From: Gammaproteobacteria bacterium | GTDB lineage: Bacteria; Pseudomonadota; Gammaproteobacteria; Steroidobacterales; Steroidobacteraceae | Length of the DNA stretch: 43,968 nucleotides | NCBI GenBank assembly: GCA_028870355.1 | Contig: JAGWPU010000086.1 | Span: 1-43,968 of the forward strand | Reading direction: 5' to 3' | Part shown: positions 30,039-37,905 of the stretch, one piece after another | How the letters are laid out: each line of letters begins with the position of its first letter | How positions within the stretch are numbered: position 1 is the stretch's first letter | Program-made: the position numbers and the translations under genes | The notes under the pieces: generated by a model | Database searches by the model: none | What the model saw: only the letters and a program-made list of their open reading frames with translations | Told to the model about the DNA's origin: nothing

Positions 30039-30068
30039 ATGTCGAGCGGGATCATGTCCATTCAATGA
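30039..30068 (+). CDS. Putative 9-residue leader peptide MSSGIMSIQ
   Basis: The ATG at 30039 lies 8 nt after a TATACT box and opens a 9-codon frame whose TGA overlaps the kinase ATG (ATGA at 30065-30068). The geometry suggests a leaderless mRNA in which translating this peptide delivers ribosomes to the kinase start; no Shine-Dalgarno sequence of good quality precedes the kinase ATG. It could be chance, since only nine codons are involved. Confidence 0.4.
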   Translation: MSSGIMSIQ

Positions 30069-31507
30069 GAAAGATCGGCTTGATCGCTGCGATCGCCGGC
30101 GCCGCGATCGTCGCGCTGTCCGTCGCGCTGCGGCTACTGGGCGAGCACGGCCCCTGGATCTGGCTCTCCGGCAGCATGCTGCTCGCCGGCGCGACCGCAA
30201 CGCTCGCGTTCGCGCGATTCGGCGGCGGCGGCGCCCGGCCGAGCGCAACCGGGGGATCGCGCCCGCCCGGCGCGGATACCGCGCGGCTGCTCGACAACTT
30301 CGAGCAGCGTTTCGCGGAGCTGAAGGCCCGCAAGCCGAACGCGACGGTGCTCGGCGATCTGTACGCGCTCGGCACCCAGCTCGAACAGCGCGGACGCCTG
30401 CTGCAGGCGACCGCGGTCTTTCGCCACCTGACGCGTGTCGACTCGGGTTATCGCGACGTCACCGCGCGTCTGCAACGCCTGATGGACGCCGACCGGGCGT
30501 CGTTGCGGACCGGCCCGGTGCGCAGCCCCGCGCGCGACTCGGCCCCGCCCGCCGGCGCCGCCACCAGGTCGTCCGCGCCCCCCGCCACGCGCCCGGCGAG
30601 CCCGGCGCGTTCGGTCGAATCGCCCGCGACGCCCGCGACGGGCGACCCGGACGGCGGCACCGGGGCACCGGCGCAACTCGGTCGCTACCGGCTGGAACGG
30701 GAGATCGGCCGCGGCGCGATGGGCGTCGTGTACCTCGGACGGGACCTCGCGATCAACCGCCTGGTTGCGATCAAGGCGATTCCGCTCGCCAGCGAATTCA
30801 GCGAAGCCGAGCTCGCGGAGGCGCGATCCCGGTTCTTCCGGGAAGCGGAAACCGCGGGCCGCCTGAACCATCCGAACATCGTGACGATCTACGACGTCGG
30901 CGAGGAGCGCGGGCTCGCCTACATCGCGATGGAGTACCTGAAGGGGCAGCACCTCAGCGAATACGCCGCCCCGAGCCGGCTGCTCGAGCCGCGCAAGGTC
31001 GTCGATCTCGTGAAGCGCACCGCCGAGGCGCTGAATTTCGCGCACAAGCAGCAGGTCGTGCACCGGGACATCAAGCCGGCGAACCTGATGTACGATCCAG
31101 CGACCGACGTGCTGAAGATCACCGACTTCGGGATCGCGCGGATCACCGATGCCGGCAGCACGCGGACCGGGATCGTGCTCGGCACCCCCTCGTTCATGTC
31201 GCCGGAACAGCTCGAAGGGCGAACTGTGACCGGGCACTCGGACTTGTTCTCGCTCGGTGTTAGCCTCTTCCAGCTGTTGACCGGGCACCTGCCGTTCACC
31301 GCCGACTCGATGACGGGGCTGATGCACCAGATCGCGGAGAAGCCGCACCCGCCGTTGCGCGCGTATCGCCCGGATCTGCCCGCCTGCCTCGAATCGATAC
31401 TCGACCGGGCGCTCGCGAAGGCGCCCACCGCGCGATTCGACAACGGTGCGCAGATGGCGGCCGCGCTCGAGGATTGCAAGGCGCACCTGCCGAGCGGAAC
31501 TCCGTGA
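30065..31507 (+). CDS. Membrane-anchored Ser/Thr protein kinase
   Basis: A 480-residue protein. Two membrane segments at about residues 4-25 and 30-51 form an N-terminal hairpin. A helical stretch (75-145, possibly TPR-like) and a Pro/Ala/Ser-rich linker (150-200) lead to a Hanks-type kinase domain from about 208. The glycine loop is GRGAMGVVYLG, the ATP lysine Lys237 (VAIKAIP), the catalytic loop HRDIKPAN (333-340), DFG 354-356, and an activation segment with several Thr ending GTPSFMSPEQ. All catalytic residues are present. Many bacterial kinases have a C-terminal anchor and an outer sensor; here the anchor is N-terminal with no periplasmic domain. Phosphatase and FHA genes follow. Confidence 0.93.
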   Translation: MRKIGLIAAIAGAAIVALSVALRLLGEHGPWIWLSGSMLLAGATATLAFARFGGGGARPSATGGSRPPGADTARLLDNFEQRFAELKARKPNATVLGDLYALGTQLEQRGRLLQATAVFRHLTRVDSGYRDVTARLQRLMDADRASLRTGPVRSPARDSAPPAGAATRSSAPPATRPASPARSVESPATPATGDPDGGTGAPAQLGRYRLEREIGRGAMGVVYLGRDLAINRLVAIKAIPLASEFSEAELAEARSRFFREAETAGRLNHPNIVTIYDVGEERGLAYIAMEYLKGQHLSEYAAPSRLLEPRKVVDLVKRTAEALNFAHKQQVVHRDIKPANLMYDPATDVLKITDFGIARITDAGSTRTGIVLGTPSFMSPEQLEGRTVTGHSDLFSLGVSLFQLLTGHLPFTADSMTGLMHQIAEKPHPPLRAYRPDLPACLESILDRALAKAPTARFDNGAQMAAALEDCKAHLPSGTP

Positions 31508-31544
31508 ACCCTACGAGAGCCACGAGACCCACGTGCCGACCACG

Positions 31545-32369
31545 ATGAACTTGCGCGGAAAGATCAGCAGCGTCGCGTTGAGCGATACGGGGAAGGTACG
31601 CGAGCACAACGAGGACGCGATCGCCGCCGAGGCCGAGATCGGCCTGTTCGTACTCGCCGACGGCATGGGCGGCTACAACGCCGGCGAGGTTGCGAGCGGC
31701 ATCGCGGTGAAGACGATCATGAACCTCGTGCGGGACGCGCTCGCGCGCGAGGACCTGTCCGCGAACGACCCCGAGACGGGGCTCACCCGCCCGAGCATCA
31801 TCCTGCGTGACGCGATTCACAGGGCGAACAACATCATCTACCACACGTCGCGAACGCAGCCACAATGCGAGGGAATGGGAACGACCGTGGTCGCCTGTCT
31901 GTTCCACGACAACCGGGTGTCGATCGCGCACGTCGGCGACTCGCGGCTCTACCGGCTGCGGGACAACCGGTTCGAACAGCTCACGCTGGACCACTCGCTG
32001 CTCCAGGAGCTCGTCGACCGGGGTTTCTACTCACAGCAGGAGGCGCAGCGGGCATCGAACAAGAACTACGTGACCCGTGCGCTCGGGGTCGAGGAGACCG
32101 TACAGGTCGAAATCAACGAGGAACCGGTGCACGCGCGTGACTATTACGTGCTCTGTTCCGATGGCCTGTCCGACATGCTGGAAGACGAAGACATCCATCT
32201 GACGATCAATACATTCAGCGACAATCTGGATATTGTCGCCAAGCAATTGATTCAATTATCGAATGATAATGGCGGACGGGACAATATCTCGGTGATCATG
32301 GCGCGGATCGACGAGCCGTTTCCTGCGCATCGCGGTATATTTGACAAAATATTGGGATGGTTCGGCTAA
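31545..32369 (+). CDS. PP2C-family Ser/Thr protein phosphatase
   Basis: A 274-residue metal-dependent phosphatase with VREHNEDA (Asp24), LADGMGGYNAGEVAS (Asp39), GMGTTVVACL, AHVGDSRLYRLRDN, CSDGLSDML and GGRDNISVIMA, so all metal-binding motifs are intact. It likely reverses the action of the kinase 37 nt upstream. A GTG at 31533 is an alternative start. The last ~180 nt use AT-rich codons unlike the rest of the window, and a perfect TTGACA is embedded near the end. Confidence 0.93.
   Translation: MNLRGKISSVALSDTGKVREHNEDAIAAEAEIGLFVLADGMGGYNAGEVASGIAVKTIMNLVRDALAREDLSANDPETGLTRPSIILRDAIHRANNIIYHTSRTQPQCEGMGTTVVACLFHDNRVSIAHVGDSRLYRLRDNRFEQLTLDHSLLQELVDRGFYSQQEAQRASNKNYVTRALGVEETVQVEINEEPVHARDYYVLCSDGLSDMLEDEDIHLTINTFSDNLDIVAKQLIQLSNDNGGRDNISVIMARIDEPFPAHRGIFDKILGWFG
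32341..32369 (+). promoter_or_regulatory. Possible internal promoter for the FHA gene
   Basis: A consensus -35 TTGACA (32341-32346) lies inside the end of the phosphatase gene. GGCTAA is found at a 17-nt spacing (32364-32369), or GCTAAC at 18. The start site would fall about 10 nt before the FHA ATG at 32386. Confidence 0.4.
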
Positions 32370-32385
32370 CGACATGGGAGTCTGA

Positions 32386-33114
32386 ATGGCACGCCTGATG
32401 CTTAGTCTGGACGGTCAAGTCCTCGCGGAATACAACATGAACAAGGAGCGCTACACGATCGGGCGCCTCCCGGACAACGACATCCGGATCGACAACCCGG
32501 CGGTCAGCGGCCACCACTCCCTGATCATCAACATCCTCAACGACTCGTTCCTCGAGGACTTGAACAGCACCAACGGCACGTACGTGAACGGGAAGCTGAT
32601 CAAGAAGCACGCGATGCAGCACGGCGACGTGATCACGGTCGGCCACCATCAGCTGCGCTATATCGACAGCCAGGAGGACAACGCCTCCCAGGAAGAATTC
32701 GAGAAGACGATGGTGATCACCCCGAGCAGTCAGGGTGAGGACCGGATCCGTCGCGTCGGCCAGGCGGTCGATCGCGCCGCGGCGACCACCGCGGCGGCCG
32801 CGACCCGCAAGCCGAACCCGGCGCCCGAGGTGGCGGCAGCGCTGCCGAAAGCGAAGCTCCAGGTGCTGAGCGGCGCGTTCGCGGGTCGCGAGCTCGAGCT
32901 CACCAAGGCATTGACCACGCTCGGCCGACCGGGCATCCAGGTGGCCGCGATCACGCGGCGTGCGGAAGGCTACTACATCGTGCACGTCGACAGCGGCAAG
33001 GAGAACGACTTCCCGCTGGTGAACGGCGTTCCGATCGGCCCGCAGGCGCGCAAGCTCGCCGACAACGACATCGTGCAGTTGGCGGGAGTGAAGATGGGGT
33101 TCTTCGAGAGCTAG
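32386..33114 (+). CDS. Double-FHA domain protein
   Basis: A 242-residue soluble protein. The N-terminal FHA domain (residues about 5-95) has the phosphothreonine-binding residues Arg27 (GRLPDNDI), Ser41 and His44 (SGHH) and Asn63 (NSTNGTYVNG). An Ala-rich, charged linker (about 105-150) leads to a second FHA-like fold (about 155-242) with LGRPGIQVAAITRR and NDFPLVNGVPIG, where the SxxH motif is missing. It probably reads phosphothreonine left by the adjacent kinase. The stop (TAG) overlaps the alr stop on the other strand. Confidence 0.92.
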   Translation: MARLMLSLDGQVLAEYNMNKERYTIGRLPDNDIRIDNPAVSGHHSLIINILNDSFLEDLNSTNGTYVNGKLIKKHAMQHGDVITVGHHQLRYIDSQEDNASQEEFEKTMVITPSSQGEDRIRRVGQAVDRAAATTAAAATRKPNPAPEVAAALPKAKLQVLSGAFAGRELELTKALTTLGRPGIQVAAITRRAEGYYIVHVDSGKENDFPLVNGVPIGPQARKLADNDIVQLAGVKMGFFES

Positions 33115-34178
33115 CCCCCCTCGACCGCGACCCGCTGGCTGATCCCGCACAGGAGCTCGTACGGGATCGCGCCGGCGGTCGCGGCCACCACCTCGACCGG
33201 CAATCCCGGCCCCCACAGCACGACCGGCTCGCCGACCCGAACCACGGGCTCGAGGTCGGTCGCATCGATCGCGAGCATGTCCATCGACACCCGCCCCGCG
33301 AGCGGCAGGCGCCGTCCCCGCAGCCGCACGGCGGCGTCCGTCCCGACACTGCGCGGGTACCCGTCACCGTACCCGATCGCGGCGATCGCGAGCGTCGTCG
33401 CACGCCGCGCGGTCCACGCGCCGCCATAGCCGACGCGGGCGCCCGGTGCGATCTGCTTCACCGCGATGACCTGGGACCGGAGCGTCATCGCCGGTCGCAG
33501 GCCATGATCCGCGCCGACCGCGCCCCGCATCGGCGAGGCGCCATACAGCAGCAGTCCCGGCCGGACCCAGTCCGCGCGCGCGGCCGGCACGTTCAGCAGC
33601 GCCGCGGAATTCGCGATGCTGCGCTCCCCGGGCAGGCCTCGGGTCGCCGCCTCGAAGCGCGCGAGCTGCGCCGCAGTCGCCGTGCTCCCCGGCTCGTCGG
33701 CGCTCGCGAGATGGGTGAACGAATGGACCGGCCCGCGCACCGCATCGAGCGCGCCGAGCGCGGCGCGCGCCGCAGCGGCATCGCCCGCCTCGAAACCGAG
33801 CCGGTTCATCCCGGTGTCGATCTTCAGCCAGACCTTGAAGCTCGCGGGTGCGGCCCCTCGCAGCAGATCGATCTGCTCGGCCGAGTGCACGACCAGATCG
33901 AACCGGAATTCGGCCGCGGCATCGCGCTGGTCGGCGTCGAACACCCCTTCGAGCACCACGATCGGCTGCGCGATCCCCGCGCGGCGCAGCGCGACCCCCT
34001 CCTCGACCCGCGCGACCGCGAACGCGTCGGCCTCGGCGAGCGCACGGGCGACCGGCACCAGACCGTGCCCGTACGCGTTCGCCTTCACGACCGCCATCAC
34101 CCGCGAGCCCTGCGCACGGGCGCGCACGAGACTCAGGTTGTGCCTGAGCGCGGACGTGTCGATCGTCGCGCTCGCCAT
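33111..34178 (-). CDS. alr: Alanine racemase
   Basis: PLP enzyme making D-alanine for peptidoglycan. The 355-residue protein has the PLP lysine Lys32 in [10 protein letters not shown], the catalytic Tyr in [15 protein letters not shown] and [11 protein letters not shown] and MDMLAIDAT. The ATG at 34178 aligns with the family; a TTG at 34199 would add seven residues. It is convergent with the FHA gene, the two TAG stops sharing CTAG (33111-33114). Confidence 0.96.
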   Translation of the reverse strand: MASATIDTSALRHNLSLVRARAQGSRVMAVVKANAYGHGLVPVARALAEADAFAVARVEEGVALRRAGIAQPIVVLEGVFDADQRDAAAEFRFDLVVHSAEQIDLLRGAAPASFKVWLKIDTGMNRLGFEAGDAAAARAALGALDAVRGPVHSFTHLASADEPGSTATAAQLARFEAATRGLPGERSIANSAALLNVPAARADWVRPGLLLYGASPMRGAVGADHGLRPAMTLRSQVIAVKQIAPGARVGYGGAWTARRATTLAIAAIGYGDGYPRSVGTDAAVRLRGRRLPLAGRVSMDMLAIDATDLEPVVRVGEPVVLWGPGLPVEVVAATAGAIPYELLCGISQRVAVEGG

Positions 34179-34248
34179 CGGTCGGATCGGTCGGGACAAG
34201 CGGGAAAGCGCTCCGTCGCGGCGGGAGGCCGGCGTGTCGAGGGGCGGT

Positions 34249-34276
34249 AGTATAACGGCGCGCCCGAAGGCTCCAA
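34249..34276 (-). promoter_or_regulatory. Promoter for alr
   Basis: On the minus strand -35 TTGGAG (34276-34271), a 16-nt spacer and -10 TATACT (34254-34249) leave a leader of about 64 nt. Directly upstream of the -35 (34277-34309) lies an imperfect inverted repeat GCCACCCGG / CCGGGGTGGC with one extra base in one arm, which could be an operator. Confidence 0.55.
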
Positions 34277-34311
34277 GCCACCCGGCGCCCCCGATCTCAC
34301 CGGGGTGGCCT

Positions 34312-34363
34312 GGCGCCGCCCGCCGAATCGCCCTCCCCGGCGCCCGGCGCCGCCCGCCGGATC
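34312..34363. repeat. 18-bp direct repeat upstream of the EF-G gene
   Basis: GGCGCCGCCCGCCGAATC (34312-34329) recurs as GGCGCCGCCCGCCGGATC (34346-34363), one mismatch, starts 34 bp apart. With the alr promoter, this accounts for much of the 295-base gap between alr and the EF-G gene. Function unknown; GC-rich repeats can be chance. Confidence 0.6.
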
Positions 34364-34371
34364 AAAAAATT

Positions 34372-34400
34372 TCGACAGGCGCGCGGCGACGTGGCAGACT
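34372..34400 (+). promoter_or_regulatory. Candidate promoter for the EF-G gene
   Basis: TCGACA (34372-34377), a 17-nt spacer and CAGACT (34395-34400) follow an A/T run (AAAAAATTT) that could act as an UP element. The leader to the ATG at 34474 would be about 67 nt. Box quality is moderate. Confidence 0.35.
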
Positions 34401-34473
34401 CCGCGCCCTGGCGCGTTGGGCCGGCCGGTCCGTGCGCTCGCGTTTCATCAACACAGGCAACGGAAGATCGATT

Positions 34474-36624
34474 ATGCCCCGTCAAACCCCGCTCTCCGAT
34501 ATTCGCAATATCGGCATCATCGCCCACGTGGACGCCGGCAAGACCACGACGACCGAGCGAATCCTGTACTACACGGGGCGCAAGCACACGATCATCGACA
34601 TCCACGACACGAAGGATCTGAAGACGTCGACGACGACCGACTACCTCGAACAGGAACAGAAGCGCGGGATCACGATCCAGAGCGCCGCCGTGTCGGCGTT
34701 CTGGCGCAAGAAGAAGATCAACCTGATCGACACCCCGGGCCACGTCGACTTCACGATCGAGGTGAACCGAAGCCTGCGCGTGCTCGACGGCGCGGTCGTC
34801 GTGTTCGACGGAGTCGCCGGCGTCGAGCCGCAGTCCGAGACCAACTGGCGTCTCGCCGACAACTATGGCGTGCCGCGAATCTGCTACGTGAACAAGATGG
34901 ACCGTAGCGGCGCGAACTTCCTGCGTTGCGTCGACAGGATCAAGAAGCGCCTCGGCGCCCGCCCCCTGCCGATCCAGATCCCGATCGGCTCGGAGGACAA
35001 CTTCCGCGGGATGGTCGACCTGGTCGAGATGAAGGCGCTGGTGTGGGACTCGGACGACAAGGACGCGGTCTGGCAGGTCCTCGACGTGACCCCGGACCTC
35101 GCCGACAAGCTGCAGATCACCGTTCCGACGGACCGCCAACTGCTCGCGAACATCGAGAAGTTCCGCTCCGAGCTCGTCGACACCTGCCTCGAGCAGGACG
35201 ACGCGGCGATGGAAGCCTATATCAACGACGGCGCGGTGCCGTCCGCGGACGTGCTGCGCGCCGCGCTGCGCAAGGGCACCCTGACCTCCGCGTTCAACCC
35301 GGTCCTGTGCGGTTCCTCGTACAAGAACAAGGGGGTGCAACAGGTCCTCGACGCGGTCATCGACTACCTGCCGGCCCCGACCGACGTCGCGGCGATCAAG
35401 ACCGTCGACGCCGACGGTCATCCGATCGGCGAACGCCGGTGCTCGGACGACGAGCCCTTCTCCGCGCTCGCATTCAAGGTGATCAACGACGCCTACGGCG
35501 CCCTCACCTTCGTGCGCGTCTACTCCGGCGTGCTCGCCAAGGGCATGTCGGTGCAGAACACGACCCGCGGCAAGCGCGAGAAGATCGGCCGCATGGTCGA
35601 GATGTTCGCGAAGGAAGCGAACGCGATCGAGGAAGCGCGTGCCGGTGACATCATCGCGCTGGTCTCGCTCGCGGAGACCGAGACCGGCGACACGCTGTGC
35701 GACGCCGCGAATCCGGTGATCCTCGAGCGCATGCGCTTCCCGGACCCGGTGATCAGCGTATCGGTCACCCCGAAGGTCAAGGCCGACCAGGAGAAATTCT
35801 CGAACGCGCTCGGCAAGATGGTCCGTGCCGATCCCTCACTGCATCTCGAGACCGATCGCGAGACCGGTCAGACGATCCTGCGCGGCATGGGCGAACTGCA
35901 TCTCGAGGTCACGCTCGACCGGATGCGCACCGAGTTCGGCGTCGAGGGCAACATGGGCGAGCCCCAGGTCGCCTATCGCGAAACGATCACCCGCAAGCAG
36001 AACGAGCAGTACATCCACAAGAAGCAGACCGGCGGTGCCGGACAGTTCGCGGAAGTGTGGATCGACTTCGAGCCGCTGCCGCGCGGATCCGGGTTCGAGT
36101 TCGTCGACAAGACGGTCGGCGGCTCGGTGCCGAAGGAGTTCGTGCCCTCGGTCGAGAAGGGCCTGAAGGTGCAGAAGGAGGATGGCGTGCTCGCCGGCTT
36201 CTCGACCGTGGATTTCCGCGCGACGCTCACCGACGGCAGCTACCACGACGTCGACTCGAACGCGATGACGTTCGAAATCGCGGCGAAGGCCTGCTTCCGC
36301 GAAGCGATCCGCAAGGCCGGCCCGATCCTGCTCGAGCCGGTGATGAAGGTCGAGACGGTGACCCCGGGCGACTACCTCGGCGACGTGATCGGCGACATCA
36401 ACCGGCGCCGCGGCTCGATCCAGGATCAGCTCGAGCGCGGGACGAACATCGCGGTCGTTGCGACGGTGCCGCTCTCCGAGATGTTCGGCTACATCGGGCA
36501 CCTGCGCGGGATGACGAGCGGTCGTGCCTCGTACACGATGGAGTTCTCGCACTACGATCCGGTGCCGAAGAACGTCGCCGACGAGGTGATCGCGCAGCGC
36601 GCGAAGGCGAAGAGCGCGTCCTGA
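34474..36624 (+). CDS. fusA: Elongation factor G, stand-alone copy
   Basis: Translocase GTPase of the ribosome. The 716-residue protein has all EF-G parts: P-loop AHVDAGKTT (17-25), [17 protein letters not shown], domain II from about 310, and domains III-V ending [14 protein letters not shown]. Switch I is unusual: after IHD the sequence [17 protein letters not shown] is five residues longer than canonical EF-G (HDGAATMDWMEQEQ). The gene is not beside rpsL, rpsG or tuf, so it is either a second EF-G or a relocated only copy. The C-terminal wording [18 protein letters not shown] recalls alphaproteobacterial EF-G to me, which would fit transfer but is unproven. Start follows CGGAAGATCGATT. Confidence 0.93.
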   Translation: MPRQTPLSDIRNIGIIAHVDAGKTTTTERILYYTGRKHTIIDIHDTKDLKTSTTTDYLEQEQKRGITIQSAAVSAFWRKKKINLIDTPGHVDFTIEVNRSLRVLDGAVVVFDGVAGVEPQSETNWRLADNYGVPRICYVNKMDRSGANFLRCVDRIKKRLGARPLPIQIPIGSEDNFRGMVDLVEMKALVWDSDDKDAVWQVLDVTPDLADKLQITVPTDRQLLANIEKFRSELVDTCLEQDDAAMEAYINDGAVPSADVLRAALRKGTLTSAFNPVLCGSSYKNKGVQQVLDAVIDYLPAPTDVAAIKTVDADGHPIGERRCSDDEPFSALAFKVINDAYGALTFVRVYSGVLAKGMSVQNTTRGKREKIGRMVEMFAKEANAIEEARAGDIIALVSLAETETGDTLCDAANPVILERMRFPDPVISVSVTPKVKADQEKFSNALGKMVRADPSLHLETDRETGQTILRGMGELHLEVTLDRMRTEFGVEGNMGEPQVAYRETITRKQNEQYIHKKQTGGAGQFAEVWIDFEPLPRGSGFEFVDKTVGGSVPKEFVPSVEKGLKVQKEDGVLAGFSTVDFRATLTDGSYHDVDSNAMTFEIAAKACFREAIRKAGPILLEPVMKVETVTPGDYLGDVIGDINRRRGSIQDQLERGTNIAVVATVPLSEMFGYIGHLRGMTSGRASYTMEFSHYDPVPKNVADEVIAQRAKAKSAS

Positions 36625-36672
36625 CGGGGACCGCCGCCGCGCTCGCGGCGCCGGTTCCGCGAACGCTTCCAC

Positions 36673-36702
36673 GCCGTCCGCGGCCGATGGGCCGCGGACG
36701 GC
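36673..36702. terminator. Perfect 13-bp GC stem-loop after the EF-G gene
   Basis: GCCGTCCGCGGCC, loop GATG, GGCCGCGGACGGC: a perfect 13-bp hairpin starting 49 nt past the EF-G stop and just before the squalene synthase promoter. There is no T-run after it, so it is not a classic intrinsic terminator; it may stop polymerase without one or protect the mRNA 3' end. Confidence 0.55.
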
Positions 36703-36709
36703 CGTGCGG

Positions 36710-36738
36710 TTGCCTGGACGCGCCGCGGCCTATATATT
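36710..36738 (+). promoter_or_regulatory. Promoter of the hopanoid operon
   Basis: -35 TTGCCT (36710-36715), a 17-nt spacer and -10 TATATT (36733-36738) lie about 55 nt before the squalene synthase ATG. This is among the best promoter matches in the window and sits in a local AT-rich patch. Confidence 0.65.
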
Positions 36739-36792
36739 CAATAAGTTGCGCGCCGGTGGCGCCCCAGAGCGCGACTCCGGAGACTCCTCGCG

Positions 36793-37905
36793 ATGCAAAC
36801 CGGCCTATCCGATGACGACTACCAGCGCTCCATCCTGCCGCACGTCTCCCGGACGTTCGCGCTGACGATCCCGCAGCTGCCGGCCGCGCTGCGCACGCCG
36901 GTGACCAATGCCTACCTGCTGTGCCGGATCGCCGACACGATCGAGGACGAGCCGGCGATCGCGCCGGAGGAGACGCTGCGGTACCTGGAGCGGTTCAGGG
37001 AGGTGACCGCCGGACGCGCGGCGGCGGAGCCCCTCGCGCGCGAGCTCGGTGAACGCTTGAGCGATCAGACCCTGCCGGCCGAGCGGGACCTCGTCACCCA
37101 CATCGCGGGCGTGGTGCGGGTGACCGCGCGGTTCAACGATGCGCAGCGCGCGGCGATCCTCCGGTGCGTCGAACGCATGTGCTACGGGATGCCGCGCTTC
37201 CAGTCGGGCGCGAGCCTGCACGGGCTCGCCCGCTCGACCGACCTGGACGACTATTGCTATTACGTCGCCGGCGTCGTCGGCGAGATGCTGACCGAGCTGT
37301 TCTGCGACTACTCTCCCGCGATCGCGCGCCACGGCGAGGCCTTGCGGGCACGGGCCGTCTCGTTCGCCCAGGGACTGCAGATGACCAACATCCTGAAGGA
37401 CATCTGGGAGGACCGCAGCCGCGGCGCGTGCTGGCTGCCACGCGAACTCTTCGATCGGCACGGCGTCGATCTGTCGAGCCTTCGCGCCACGCCGCCCGTG
37501 CCCGGCTTCGCGGAAGGGCTGCATGAACTCGTCGCGGTCGCGCACGCCCACCTGCGCAATGCGTTGGATTACACCCTGCTGATGCCGCGCGGCGAGACCG
37601 GGATCCGGCGCTTCTGCCTTTGGGCGGTCGGCCTGGCGGCGCTCACCTTGCGCAACATCGATCGGAACCCGGGCTTCACGACGGGGTCAGAGGTGAAGGT
37701 CTCGCACGCCGCGGTCGCGATGACGCGTGGGCTCACCGACCTCGCCGTGCGCAGCAATGCGACGCTGCGGGGGTTGTTCGCGTTCGCGGCGCGGGGCCTG
37801 CCGCTCGCCGACCTGCCGGCAACGATCGGCGCGCCGTCGCCGGACGCGGGACTCTCGGCGGCCGAGGACGCCGAACGGCATCGATACGGGAGATCAGGGG
37901 CATGA
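36793..37905 (+). CDS. Squalene synthase (squalene/phytoene synthase family)
   Basis: Joins two farnesyl diphosphates to squalene, the substrate of the cyclase encoded next. The 370-residue protein has both Mg-diphosphate motifs, DTIED (48-52) and NILKDIWED (199-207), and DYCYYVAGVVGEMLTELF. Its length fits true squalene synthase (about 340-400) better than the ~280-residue HpnC and HpnD. No HpnE-like oxidoreductase is present, so one-enzyme squalene synthesis is inferred; a phytoene synthase role is less likely beside shc. Its stop overlaps the shc ATG (ATGA). Confidence 0.88.
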   Translation: MQTGLSDDDYQRSILPHVSRTFALTIPQLPAALRTPVTNAYLLCRIADTIEDEPAIAPEETLRYLERFREVTAGRAAAEPLARELGERLSDQTLPAERDLVTHIAGVVRVTARFNDAQRAAILRCVERMCYGMPRFQSGASLHGLARSTDLDDYCYYVAGVVGEMLTELFCDYSPAIARHGEALRARAVSFAQGLQMTNILKDIWEDRSRGACWLPRELFDRHGVDLSSLRATPPVPGFAEGLHELVAVAHAHLRNALDYTLLMPRGETGIRRFCLWAVGLAALTLRNIDRNPGFTTGSEVKVSHAAVAMTRGLTDLAVRSNATLRGLFAFAARGLPLADLPATIGAPSPDAGLSAAEDAERHRYGRSGA

